DNA of 64,000 nt from Pseudobdellovibrionaceae bacterium (GTDB lineage: Bacteria; Bdellovibrionota; Bdellovibrionia; Bdellovibrionales; UBA1609): contig CANEZP010000014.1 in assembly GCA_947444305.1 (NCBI GenBank), positions 50,917-114,916 of the forward strand, written 5' to 3'. The position numbers were made by a program, and so were the translations under genes. The notes beneath the pieces are model-generated. The model was not told where the DNA came from, ran no database searches, and saw only the letters and a list, made by a program, of their open reading frames with translations. Positions within the stretch are counted from its first letter, which is position 1; every line of letters starts with the position of its first letter. This document shows, in pieces, positions 51,463 through 60,323 of this stretch.

Positions 51463-53477
51463 GCGAGCTGCGCCGCCGCCTCGGACTTTGAAAGCGCAGG
51501 CTTAAGGCAGCGGCCTTCCTCGCAAACGTAGATCTTCGTCTCGGCGCCCGCTTTGCCTTCGGCCACGGGCCAGCCGCTTTGAGCGTCGGTCCAATAAACA
51601 TGGGGTACGAAGCGCCGGTGGCATTCGCTCCGCAATTCTTTCGCCCAAGCTTTACCGTTCACCACGGCGATTTTCGTATCGGAGACGAGCGCATCGATGG
51701 CCAAGCCCAGGTACGCGAGCGACGACGGAAATTTCTTAAACTTCGGATAAAGCAGCGCGATGATGCGTTCGGCTTTATGTTTGCGCATGGCTTCGCCGGT
51801 GAGCAGATACAAGCGAACCAAATTCAACACCGCCATCGAATTGCTCGACGGCGTTACGCCGTCGTATTCATCCTTGGTCCGCAACGGCAAACGCGCATCA
51901 CGGCCGTCGTTGTTAAAGTAGCCGCCCGTTTCATCATCCCAAAAATCTCGGTCGAGGACATCCTGCAAACTGAGCGCAAAGGTCACGAGCTCAGGGTCAC
52001 CGTTCACTTGGTGCAACTCTAAGCAAGCGTGAATAAGAGAAGCGTAATCTTCGGCCACGCCCGCACCGCGCGCTTGGCCACCGCACCAGAAGCGTGAAAG
52101 TTGACCTTCACGCCAAAGATTTTCGCGCACGAACCGCATGGCGCGCTCGGCGGTACGTAGGTAGCCGGCCTCGCCGAAGGCGGCCGCGCCGCGTGCGAAG
52201 GCCCAGATCATCCAACCGTTCCACGCGGCGATGATTTTATCGTCGCGGTGGGGCTGCGGTCGCGCCGCGCGCAGCTTTGCCATTTTTGCGAAGGCCGACT
52301 GCACCAGCGGTTCGGTGCGAACCGTTCCGTCAAAACTTTCCTGCAAGTGAAGAATAGAGCGCCCCTCGAAGTCCCCTTGCGCTTTCACTCCGTACACCTC
52401 GCTGATTCGCGCGAGCTCTTCGGACGTGAGTGCTTTTTCTAATTCTTCGTAACCGTAAGTGACGTAGTGACCTTCTTCGTTGCGCTTTTTTTCGGGATTG
52501 AAGGAGTCCGCATCTTGGGCGGAATAGAATCCACCGCTTGCGTCCGTCATTTCGCGCGCGACGTAACTCAAAGTTTCACGCGCGGCCCGTGCGAGTTCGG
52601 GATCACCGTAGCATTTCGATGCGTCGATTAAAGTAACCGCCAACAAGGCTTGATCGTAGAGCATCTTTTCGAAGTGCGGCACCAACCATTTTTGATCGAC
52701 CGAATAGCGGTGGCAGCCGCCGGCCAGTTGATCGTACACTCCGCCACGGATCATATTTTGTAAGGTGCCGGTGACCATCGCTTCGGCCTGATTTAATCCC
52801 GTTTTAGAATCTTGGCGCATCATCAACATGAGGTTCATCGTCTGCGGGAATTTCGGTGCCTTGCCGAAGCCGCCGAATTTTTCGTCGTAGTGAAACTGAA
52901 AATGCGAAATGTAAACCTTGAGCGATTCTTCCCAGTCCGCCTGTCCACTCTCCTCATCGGAGAATTCGGAAGCTTGCGCGGCCACCGCTTCAAGGAGCCG
53001 GTCGCCGTCGCCGGTCAGTTGCGCAGGTTCCGTTTTCCAGATTTCACCGATCCGGCGTAAAAGCTGAAGCAATCTGTACTTGGGAAAATACGTACCCGCG
53101 AAAAACGGTTTGCCCTCCGGCGTGAGCCACACCGACATCGGCCAACCGCCGCCGCCCGAAATGGACTGCAACGCCTTCATGTAAACATCGTCCACGTCGG
53201 GCCGTTCTTCCCGGTCGACTTTCACGCTGACGAAGCCTTCGTTCAAAACGTCCGCGACCTCGGCGTCCTCGAACGATTCGTGCGCCATGACGTGGCACCA
53301 ATGACAGGTCGAATAGCCGACGGAGAGAAACACGGGTTTGTTTTCCCGGCGCGCGGTTTCGAAAGCCTTTTCGGCCCAGGGGAACCACGCGATCGGGTTG
53401 TCTTTGTGTTGCAAAAGGTAGGGTGATTTTTCGCCCGCGAGCAGATTTGACGGAGAATTAGATTGGAGCTTTGACAT
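51456..53477 (-). CDS. YyaL/DUF255 thioredoxin-domain protein (SSP411-like)
   Basis: From the ATG at 53477 the product is 673 residues. A thioredoxin-like N-terminal domain holds [20 protein letters not shown] with Cys58 and Cys61, then [10 protein letters not shown] and [19 protein letters not shown]. The long alpha/alpha barrel that follows has [27 protein letters not shown] and [14 protein letters not shown], as in YyaL and human SPATA20. Similarity to N-acylglucosamine 2-epimerase folds is known. Redox or sugar-linked function is unresolved. The gene is divergent from the 2OG oxygenase with 57 bases between. Confidence 0.93.
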   Translation of the reverse strand: MSKLQSNSPSNLLAGEKSPYLLQHKDNPIAWFPWAEKAFETARRENKPVFLSVGYSTCHWCHVMAHESFEDAEVADVLNEGFVSVKVDREERPDVDDVYMKALQSISGGGGWPMSVWLTPEGKPFFAGTYFPKYRLLQLLRRIGEIWKTEPAQLTGDGDRLLEAVAAQASEFSDEESGQADWEESLKVYISHFQFHYDEKFGGFGKAPKFPQTMNLMLMMRQDSKTGLNQAEAMVTGTLQNMIRGGVYDQLAGGCHRYSVDQKWLVPHFEKMLYDQALLAVTLIDASKCYGDPELARAARETLSYVAREMTDASGGFYSAQDADSFNPEKKRNEEGHYVTYGYEELEKALTSEELARISEVYGVKAQGDFEGRSILHLQESFDGTVRTEPLVQSAFAKMAKLRAARPQPHRDDKIIAAWNGWMIWAFARGAAAFGEAGYLRTAERAMRFVRENLWREGQLSRFWCGGQARGAGVAEDYASLIHACLELHQVNGDPELVTFALSLQDVLDRDFWDDETGGYFNNDGRDARLPLRTKDEYDGVTPSSNSMAVLNLVRLYLLTGEAMRKHKAERIIALLYPKFKKFPSSLAYLGLAIDALVSDTKIAVVNGKAWAKELRSECHRRFVPHVYWTDAQSGWPVAEGKAGAETKIYVCEEGRCLKPALSKSEAAAQLAQ

Positions 53478-53534
53478 AGGCGCGCACACTAGTCCAGGTC
53501 TTGCGAACTTACAATCGCGTGGTAAACTTTTGCG

Positions 53535-54515
53535 ATGTCTACGGTGCCGGTCATTCATTTACAAAATTCAACGGCGCCCGGCCAAGAACTCGTCGCCGCT
53601 TTCCGTACCGTCGGGTTTGCTTACCTCGAAGGCCACGGTGTCAGCGAAGACCTACAAGCGAGACTGGAACAAACGGCGGCTGAATTTTTCGGGCGGCCGG
53701 TGTCTGAGAAAATGAAATTTGAAATGAAAACCGCGGGCCGGGCGTGGCGCGGCTACTTTCCCCCGGGCGGTGAACTCACCGGCGGGAGGCCCGACCGTAA
53801 AGAGGGTTTTTACTTCGGCATCGATCACTCTCCCCTGCATCCGAACGTTGTTAAACGCGTGCCCACCTTCGGCGTCAACCCATGGGCGAGTCCCAAAATG
53901 CAAACCGTCGTGACCGCCTACATGACGGAGATGAAGCGGGTGGCGTTACAAACACTCACGTTAATCGCCGGTGGTTTAGGCCTCGACGCTACCGACCTCG
54001 AAAAACTTTTCACCGGCGAGCCTACCGAATTCTTCCGCATCTTTGGCTACCAAAAACACGAATATGCTTCAGCCGACGATGAGTGGGGCGTTCGCGAGCA
54101 CACCGACATGGGTTTCTTGACCATTCTTAAACAAGACCGCTCGGGTGGGTTGCAAGCAAAGAGCGTCAACGGCGAATGGCTGGATATTCCCCCGCGCGAA
54201 AATGCTTTTGTCCTCAACATCGGCGACATGCTTGAATTTTGGACCGGCGGAGTTTTACGCTCCACGCCCCACCGCGTGCGTAACTTAAGCACGGCGCAAA
54301 GATTTTCGTACCCATACTTCTTCGATCCTAATTGGAACGCAAGCCTAATGCCCATCGCGCCCGCAAAGCTTGCCCACTTCGATAAGATTTCGCGGGTCGC
54401 AAAACGCTGGGACAACTTAGAGCTCCATGCGCTCTCGCCCGATTCAACTTACGGTGATTTTGTTTGGAAAAAAATCAGCAAAGTGTTTCCCGGATTGGCG
54501 GACTCCGGTGATTGA
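53535..54515 (+). CDS. 2-oxoglutarate/Fe(II)-dependent oxygenase, IPNS-like
   Basis: The 326-residue protein has an N-terminal DIOX_N region ([22 protein letters not shown]) and a catalytic domain with His189 and Asp191 in [12 protein letters not shown], His246 in STPHRVRN and the 2OG-binding Arg256-x-Ser258 in [12 protein letters not shown]. This is the isopenicillin N synthase-like superfamily, also including gibberellin and ethylene-forming oxygenases. The substrate cannot be guessed. The following hydrolase gene overlaps its last eight bases, so both are probably made together. Confidence 0.93.
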   Translation: MSTVPVIHLQNSTAPGQELVAAFRTVGFAYLEGHGVSEDLQARLEQTAAEFFGRPVSEKMKFEMKTAGRAWRGYFPPGGELTGGRPDRKEGFYFGIDHSPLHPNVVKRVPTFGVNPWASPKMQTVVTAYMTEMKRVALQTLTLIAGGLGLDATDLEKLFTGEPTEFFRIFGYQKHEYASADDEWGVREHTDMGFLTILKQDRSGGLQAKSVNGEWLDIPPRENAFVLNIGDMLEFWTGGVLRSTPHRVRNLSTAQRFSYPYFFDPNWNASLMPIAPAKLAHFDKISRVAKRWDNLELHALSPDSTYGDFVWKKISKVFPGLADSGD

Positions 54516-55239
54516 AAAAGAACGGCACGCGCTGATCATCCATGGCTTAAATAATGATCCTCAGGCGATGACGCCGTTGGCGAAGCTCCTCGGCGGGATG
54601 GGCATCGATTCGACGCTCGCACAATTGACCGGACATTTCGAATCCGAGGCGCGCGCGCAAGCGTTCGGCACGGTCACCGCCGAGCTCTGGTTGAGCGACG
54701 CCGCGAATGCCTACCGGCAGGCGGTGGAGCGGCATCCCGGCAAAGAAATTATTCTCGCCGGCAATTCGCTCGGTGCACTGCTTGGTTTGCGTTTGAGCCA
54801 GACGTCGCGGGTGCGTTTCGAAAAGATGATTTTGTTCGCGCCGGCGATTCACCTTCGCCCGTGGTCTTATTTTCCGCGTTTGCTCGGAACCTTAAATATA
54901 CGTTTGCCGAGCGGGATGCCCAAAGCTATCCGCGCGAACTCGGGCACGCCGATTAGCGCTTACGAAGCACTTTTTCAACTCGTGCGGCGATTCGAACCGG
55001 ATTTTGTTCATCCACCCGCGCTCGTCGTGATGGATCCACGCGACGAACTCGTTTCCTACGCGAAGGTGCGGGCGTGGACGCAGCGAAACCCGGCGAACCG
55101 TCTGCTCACGATCAAAAGCCCCGCGCGCTTTAAACATTTACTTACCGATCAAACGTTCGTGGGTGAGGCGAACTGGCGACTCATCGGCAACGCCATCAAA
55201 GAACTTATCGAGCCGCAAGCCATTCGAGCGAACGTTTAA
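54508..55239 (+). CDS. Alpha/beta hydrolase fold protein
   Basis: A GTG at 54508, overlapping the oxygenase stop and preceded by GGCGGA, gives 243 residues. The fold markers are HALIIHGLNNDP (oxyanion-type loop), nucleophile Ser87 in LAGNSLGALLG, an Asp in VVMDPRDELVS, and a His in RFKHLL near the end, which could complete the triad. It resembles serine lipases/esterases of the AB hydrolase 6 type. The final 35 bases overlap the convergent DUF2817 gene. Partnership with the oxygenase is inferred from coupling. Confidence 0.85.
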   Translation: MIEKERHALIIHGLNNDPQAMTPLAKLLGGMGIDSTLAQLTGHFESEARAQAFGTVTAELWLSDAANAYRQAVERHPGKEIILAGNSLGALLGLRLSQTSRVRFEKMILFAPAIHLRPWSYFPRLLGTLNIRLPSGMPKAIRANSGTPISAYEALFQLVRRFEPDFVHPPALVVMDPRDELVSYAKVRAWTQRNPANRLLTIKSPARFKHLLTDQTFVGEANWRLIGNAIKELIEPQAIRANV

Positions 55240-56227
55240 GAGTTTCGAGACCGTTCGTTACGGCTTTCCCGCGCCAACGACGATTCCGCGGCGACATGAT
55301 ATCTTGCAGAGCCCGGCCCGCCGGCCCGGCTCGGCGGTGTTCACGAAATTCGGCGCTTTCGGCGCGTAAGGCTTTTAAGATCTTGGCCATCGGGTAAGTG
55401 CCGAACTCTTCCGTGATGTGCAGCCACTCGCCCGCACCAAAAACTTCCGCGCTTAAACTTTCTAAGCCCCCGCGCACGAGATATCCGTTCGGCTCATCGA
55501 CGCCGGTCAATTTTTTACCTAGAGCGGGCGCCGGTTGGTTGCCGTGGCAAAACAACACCTCTTCGCCGAAGCGGCCGAGACCCGTGTGCACGTCGATGAT
55601 CATGGCTCGTTTAGGCGCGGTGATATTTTGTTGCAGCCAAGCTTTGAGTAAACGTGGACCTTCCTCTAAAGTGGCTCCGCCGTAGAATAAGCCCTCGGGG
55701 TAATCATACTGCCCCTGCACGACCGCTCTTTTGAGCGACTCGAAGCCGAAACGTGCGAGGTTCACTAAGAGCTGCGGCCAGAATAAAATGCGGGGCCCCG
55801 GCTGGTTTAAAAACGGATCGAGCCGCCCGTAGTTTTCATCCGCGCCGGCGTAGGCCTCCCCGTCTCGCAAAAAGTTCCGGTTCAGATCGACGTTGCTCTC
55901 ATTCACCCGGCGCGAGTACGCCATGCCGAACGGGTTGAGAATGTGCACAAAAATTATCGTCACTCCAGGGGGCCTAGCCACACCTTGCGCCAACGCCGCG
56001 ACTTGCACCGCCGATCCGGCAAAACCTTCGACCCCGTGAATCCCGCTGCTATGAAGCAGAATCTTCTCGCCCTTCAAATCACCGAGCACGGCAAGGTCGA
56101 TGCTAAGGTCCTCACCCATTGGACCCCTCACGGAGAGCGGTAGCGAGTAGAGCGTCGCGCCGGCTTTCCCGGCCGTTGCGATAAACTTCGATCTAGCTTC
56201 TTCGTAATTATCGCTAAAATATTCCAT
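55205..56227 (-). CDS. DUF2817 family zinc carboxypeptidase-like protein
   Basis: The 340-residue product has AAGGA seven bases before its ATG. It shows the DUF2817 signature: HSSGIHGVEGFAGSAVQ (His-x-x-Glu zinc pair), FVHILNPFGMAYSRRVNESNVDLNRNF in outline with the Asn-Val-Asp-Leu-Asn-Arg element, and IIDVHTGLG giving the third His. The family is related to M14 carboxypeptidases. No signal peptide is seen, so it may act in the cytosol or be exported by another route. The C-terminus is Arg-rich. Confidence 0.88.
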   Translation of the reverse strand: MEYFSDNYEEARSKFIATAGKAGATLYSLPLSVRGPMGEDLSIDLAVLGDLKGEKILLHSSGIHGVEGFAGSAVQVAALAQGVARPPGVTIIFVHILNPFGMAYSRRVNESNVDLNRNFLRDGEAYAGADENYGRLDPFLNQPGPRILFWPQLLVNLARFGFESLKRAVVQGQYDYPEGLFYGGATLEEGPRLLKAWLQQNITAPKRAMIIDVHTGLGRFGEEVLFCHGNQPAPALGKKLTGVDEPNGYLVRGGLESLSAEVFGAGEWLHITEEFGTYPMAKILKALRAESAEFREHRRAGPAGRALQDIMSPRNRRWRGKAVTNGLETLKRSLEWLAAR

Positions 56228-56384
56228 TCATCTATCCTTCACCGGGTTCAGCGATGTGTCTAACAGTTGATCATCGTACGACCGTTTTTGCGTCGCCCGA
56301 TTCGTAGCCTGTCCCATCTCGATCACCTTTCCCATCGGCTTGGAACAGCTTTGCAAAATTGTAGATGAACCCGGAAGGACTAAA

Positions 56385-56873
56385 ATGAAATTCGTTGCTC
56401 TTTGTTTCTTACTCTCGACCGTTTCAACCGCCGCGCTCGCGGAAAATAAAATCACGATCAATGGCCGTACCTTCACTTCGGATAAAAACCACGTAACGGT
56501 TACCCAAGATGATAAGGGCACGCGGTTCACGGAGAGCGATGAGACCTTTGAATCCACGCCGCGAAGAGCGCGACCTTCCGTTCGGGAATTGGATCGTAAT
56601 TTCGATAGAGATTTTGATCGTTCCTTCGCGGAGCATTCAAGAGAGTCAGGACTTTCCGATCAAAAAAGATCTCGTAGTTCCGGTGGTCCGAATATCACAA
56701 AAACCTGCATCGATGGCGTATGTACATCATCGGTCTGCGACGGAACTTCGATGGTCAAAGACGGCGTACACAAATGTATCCCACGCGCTAAGGGGGCCGC
56801 CCCGGCTAGGCCCGCACCGTCGACCCACTTTTCGACGGATTACAGCGACGATGAAGTCGAATCTGTTCGCTAG
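56385..56873 (+). CDS. Small secreted protein with charged linker and Cys motif
   Basis: GGAAGGA lies five bases before the ATG at 56385. The 162-residue product has a signal peptide (VALCFLLSTVSTAALA), then ITINGRTFTSD and a charged, Arg/Asp-rich middle (ELDRNFDRDFDRSF). Four cysteines cluster in KTCIDGVCTSSVCDG and HKCIP, likely disulfide-bonded. No family is recognised. The upstream region 56228-56384 separates it from the divergent DUF2817 gene. Confidence 0.72.
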   Translation: MKFVALCFLLSTVSTAALAENKITINGRTFTSDKNHVTVTQDDKGTRFTESDETFESTPRRARPSVRELDRNFDRDFDRSFAEHSRESGLSDQKRSRSSGGPNITKTCIDGVCTSSVCDGTSMVKDGVHKCIPRAKGAAPARPAPSTHFSTDYSDDEVESVR

Positions 56874-56992
56874 AATAGATGTCTAAACTTTTGACACGTG
56901 AATGAGCGCTTTGCCCATCGGCGGAGCGAGCCCGAAGCAGGCGCCATCTCGCGCGGCACCGGCTTCGCAATACTCAGAGTTTGAGGTGAATC

Positions 56993-58075
56993 ATGAGATC
57001 GCTGCTTTGGGCCTTTCCGTTTACGATGTGCGCATCGATGTTGAGTCCAGCCGCCTACGCGCAAGGAAGCTTTATGTTTTCGGGCAGCGTCCCCGTAGGT
57101 ACAAAACCTGCGGGCTCTACTGTCACGAAGGAAGCTCCCGCAAAGCCTGCGCCCACACGGCAGCCCGCGGAACCCTCGGGCACGCGCTCGCTAGGCCCGG
57201 CCCCCGCAGCACCAGCGGCCGCTCCTCAGAAAGCACCGGCGGTCACGCCTAAGTCAGAGTCGCAAACTCAAACTCAGACCCAACCCGCGCCGAGCAACCA
57301 AGCGGCCGCGAAGCCTGCCGACAAACCCTACGACGGCACTTGGCAAAAACTCATCGATCTCTATAAACCGAAACCCGCTACGACTACGGTATCACCTCCC
57401 GCTCCAGCACCGGCGGCGGAAGTTGCCGCGAGTCCGAAGGCCGAAGCGCCGGTGAAAACGGAAAAAGACAAAGCGGATAAAGACAAAGTTAAGGCAGAGA
57501 AGGCCAGCGCGGATAATAAAGCGAAGGTTGAGCAAGCCAAAGCCGAGCAAGCCAAAGCGGAGCAAGCTAAAAAAGAAGATGCGGACAAGAAAGCCCTCGC
57601 GGATAAAAAAGCGAAGGCCGAAGCGGCCGCGAAACTCGCGAGCGCGACCACGACCGTACCCGACGGCTGCAGCAGCAAGTTTTCGGAAGCCGCGAAGTTA
57701 TTTAAAGCCGTGCACGGCAACGACGTGGATCTCGCCACGCTCGGACAGTTCCCTGGATTTTTTAAAGGGCAGAAAGGTATGAACCGCTTTAAAGATAGCG
57801 GGGGCAGCCTTCTTCTTAATCTCTCACTTTCCATGTTGGCCACTGATGTTCCGGTAACAATCTGCAAAAAGGGCAAAAAGTTGACGGCGAAAATGGTGAC
57901 GGCGAAAGCGAATAAAGTCGATAGCCGCGAAGCGCACCCCATGATCGGCTTAGCGATTAACTTGGGCCAGGCACCGGAAGCGATCACATTAAACATTACC
58001 CGCGAAGGTAAAAATCTAACTTTCGAAGGTGAAACCGACGGCACTCGCGTGGATGCGACCGCGGCTCTCCGCTAA
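56993..58075 (+). CDS. Secreted protein with Pro/Ala and Lys/Ala-rich linker, TolA-like
   Basis: GAGGTG lies seven bases before the ATG. The 360-residue protein has a signal peptide ending AAYAQ, a Pro/Ala/Thr stretch (about 35-120), and a long Lys/Ala/Glu helix with repeats KAEQAKAEQAKAEQA at about 165-220, reminiscent of TolA domain II. The C-terminal 130 residues (from about 225) are a compact domain starting DGCSSKFSEAAKLF with two cysteines and ending NLTFEGETDGTRVDATAAL. It may span the periplasm. No TonB box or known domain was identified. The next gene begins nine bases later. Confidence 0.75.
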   Translation: MRSLLWAFPFTMCASMLSPAAYAQGSFMFSGSVPVGTKPAGSTVTKEAPAKPAPTRQPAEPSGTRSLGPAPAAPAAAPQKAPAVTPKSESQTQTQTQPAPSNQAAAKPADKPYDGTWQKLIDLYKPKPATTTVSPPAPAPAAEVAASPKAEAPVKTEKDKADKDKVKAEKASADNKAKVEQAKAEQAKAEQAKKEDADKKALADKKAKAEAAAKLASATTTVPDGCSSKFSEAAKLFKAVHGNDVDLATLGQFPGFFKGQKGMNRFKDSGGSLLLNLSLSMLATDVPVTICKKGKKLTAKMVTAKANKVDSREAHPMIGLAINLGQAPEAITLNITREGKNLTFEGETDGTRVDATAALR

Positions 58076-58084
58076 GCTCATCCT

Positions 58085-58672
58085 ATGCGTAATTTAATCT
58101 TGTTTATACACCTCATTCTACCTAGCCTGCTTTGGCCGACGCTCGGCCTCGCATTGTCCGCTAAAGTGACGCCCGAGTGGATTTTAACCGATCTTACGAC
58201 CATTCCGGAACTGGCGGCGTTCCTCGGGAATTCCGACGCCGTGATCACCGTGAATAACGAAGTATCCGGAATGAAAGATAAGCCGACGATCTTAATCACC
58301 AAATTAAAAGCTAAAGCCGACGGTCCGTTGCGAACAGCCGCCGAATGGTTGGCTTTTCTGAAGCCGCACATCAAAGACGCCCGCCGCTTGAATCTCAAGC
58401 AGGACGTCTCACAAAACGGCCGCTTTATGCTGGAATTTTTGTCGCGCAATAAAGAAGCGAATACGGATTTGCATTCACTCTACCTCGCGAACCAAAACGC
58501 GGATCACTCGATCACGCTGTTCGTTTACGACGGCGTAGGTCCTTCGACGTCGCGCAACCTTCCGTTGGTCCGCGCGTTGTACACCACTTTAGATCAGAAA
58601 CGCCTTATGGAGATGTACCGGGACGATCTTCAACGGCGCGAGACGCTTCAGCGGACGGCGCCGGCGCGCTAG
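58085..58672 (+). CDS. Secreted protein of unknown function
   Basis: The 195-residue product has a signal peptide (LILFIHLILPSLLWPTLGLA) and a mixed alpha/beta mature domain with LSAKVTPEWILTDLTTIP, NEVSGMKDKPTILITKL and FVYDGVGPSTSRNLPLVRALY. I see no family motif. It follows the TolA-like gene by nine bases, so the two are probably co-transcribed, and its last 68 bases overlap the convergent TetR gene. Confidence 0.7.
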   Translation: MRNLILFIHLILPSLLWPTLGLALSAKVTPEWILTDLTTIPELAAFLGNSDAVITVNNEVSGMKDKPTILITKLKAKADGPLRTAAEWLAFLKPHIKDARRLNLKQDVSQNGRFMLEFLSRNKEANTDLHSLYLANQNADHSITLFVYDGVGPSTSRNLPLVRALYTTLDQKRLMEMYRDDLQRRETLQRTAPAR

Positions 58673-59297
58673 CCCTCGAAGACTGGCTCTGGGCCGCTTG
58701 CTGAGACGTACGGTACTTATCGGTAAAGTGCGGATTCAAGATGCGGGTCACGTGACGAATACCTTCCGCGATGACTTTGCGCGAGGCCGGTTTTTCGGGG
58801 CTTTCAAAGAATCCCAAATAAGCCGTGCTCGAAAGCAAAACCGAATCACTGAGCAAACGTAAATCATCTTTGTCTTCGATGGCGCGCATCGAGCCTTCTT
58901 CGACCCAGCGGTTGTAGTTCGCCTTTAAAAGTCTTTGGCACTGAAGCATGTGCCGCTTCCACGCGCGAGCGAGCTCCGGATCTTGACGGCGCAAGTGATA
59001 CATCTCACGGTGAAAGAATCTAAACGTCCAAAAAACTTCGAACGAAGTTTCGAGAAACTCACGCGGGGCTAGACCACGCTCGGGATCCCACGCGACTTGA
59101 ACCTCTTGCACCATGCGCGCGAAAAGTTCGCGGATGATTTCTTCTTTATTAGAGAAGTGGAAATACAAATTTCCGGGGCTAATCTTCAGATGTTTAGCGA
59201 TATGATTGGTGCTGACCGAAACCGCACCGTGGTTATTGAAGAGTTCGACGCTGCTTTCTAAGATACGTTTTTTATTCCCGCGCAATTGGACCTCCAT
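58605..59297 (-). CDS. TetR/AcrR family transcriptional regulator
   Basis: The 230-residue protein has the TetR helix-turn-helix at about 8-55: RILESSVELFNNHGAVSVSTNHIAKHLKISPGNLYFHF in order (given in outline), with the typical GNLYFHFSNKEEII. The larger C-terminal domain is a TetR_C-like ligand-binding region with VFWTFRFFHREMYHL. A Ser/Ala/Pro tail follows. It is divergent from the amidotransferase gene, with 267 bases between, so it may control itself and that gene. Its ligand is unknown. Confidence 0.92.
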   Translation of the reverse strand: MEVQLRGNKKRILESSVELFNNHGAVSVSTNHIAKHLKISPGNLYFHFSNKEEIIRELFARMVQEVQVAWDPERGLAPREFLETSFEVFWTFRFFHREMYHLRRQDPELARAWKRHMLQCQRLLKANYNRWVEEGSMRAIEDKDDLRLLSDSVLLSSTAYLGFFESPEKPASRKVIAEGIRHVTRILNPHFTDKYRTSQQAAQSQSSRASAPAPSAEASRAVEDRPGTSP

Positions 59298-59564
59298 GGA
59301 GTAGCCACTCTAGTAAATCCTCTCTCATGTAAAGACAATAACAATTATTATTAGAGCGATAGTTCTATTTTTTAACGACGTGAAAATTTCGTTTAAATAG
59401 CAAATTTAGTTTACCTTCCGGCCTGAAAACGCAGCTGTTGCAAAAGAAAATCTTTTTTTGGTTTTATTCTTTCAATCCAGTTCGCCGCGCAGGCCCAAGG
59501 CGAGCGCAAATGACGGCGCTCCGCTCTATGATTCGCGCGCGCTCCGGGTTATAATCGGCGCACG
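59298..59564. promoter_or_regulatory. Divergent regulatory region, TetR and amidotransferase
   Basis: The left part is unusually AT-rich (for example AACAATTATTATTAG at 59340 onward) and could hold the TetR operator, though no clear palindrome was found. A TATAAT hexamer at 59550-59555 lies only nine bases before the amidotransferase ATG. Confidence 0.45.
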
Positions 59565-60323
59565 ATGCGTAAGATCATGGTTGTCCAACACGTCGGGCAC
59601 GAACCGCTCGGCACTTTAAATCCTATGTTGAAAGCGGCGGGCTTCCGTATCCGCTACGTGAACTTCGGCCGCGAGCCCGACAAGGCGCCGTCGCTCGAGG
59701 GCTACCGCGGGTTAATCGTGCTCGGTGGCCCGATGGGCGTTTACGAGGCGGAAAATTTGCCGCACCTTAAACACGAGATGACGATGATCGAAGATGCGCT
59801 CAAGCGCGATCTCCCCGTCTTAGGGATTTGTTTGGGCTCGCAGCTCTTGGCTCACGTTCTTGGTTCAACGGTGCGCAAGGGCAAAACGATGGAGATCGGC
59901 TGGCTCGACGTCGAGCGCACCGAAGCGACTGATCCACTCTTTCAAACTTACGCGCCGTCGGAAAAAGTTTTTCAGCTTCATCAAGACACCTTCGACATTC
60001 CCAAAGACGCGGTCCAACTCGCGCGCTCCGCTTTGTACGAGGGCCAAGCTTTTCGTTACGGACAGAAAGCCTACGGACTGCAATTTCATCTGGAAGTCGA
60101 TAAGGCGATGGTGCTGCGATGGCTAAAAATCGCCGACAACATCCAGATGCTTAAAGATTCGAAGGGCCTGTACAACGAAGCCGAGATCATCGCGGGTACC
60201 GAAGCGCACATCGCGCGCAACCTTGAGCTCGCCGGCGCAACTTTCGCTAAATTCATCGAGATTTTCGGCCTCCCCGAGCGGCCCATTCTGCTCGGCAGCG
60301 ACGACGGCAAACTCCGCTCCTAG
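59565..60323 (+). CDS. Class I glutamine amidotransferase-like protein
   Basis: The 252-residue protein has the triad of a class I GATase: Cys89 in LGICLGSQLLAHVLG, His175 and Glu177 in GLQFHLEVDK, and the oxyanion region VLGGPMGVYE. It resembles YfeJ/GuaA-type stand-alone amidotransferase domains, which can act on glutamine or have become hydrolases. The ATG has no ribosome-binding site and lies nine bases after a TATAAT, so the mRNA may be leaderless. The gene is divergent from TetR and overlaps the convergent gene at 60320 by four bases. Confidence 0.9.
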   Translation: MRKIMVVQHVGHEPLGTLNPMLKAAGFRIRYVNFGREPDKAPSLEGYRGLIVLGGPMGVYEAENLPHLKHEMTMIEDALKRDLPVLGICLGSQLLAHVLGSTVRKGKTMEIGWLDVERTEATDPLFQTYAPSEKVFQLHQDTFDIPKDAVQLARSALYEGQAFRYGQKAYGLQFHLEVDKAMVLRWLKIADNIQMLKDSKGLYNEAEIIAGTEAHIARNLELAGATFAKFIEIFGLPERPILLGSDDGKLRS

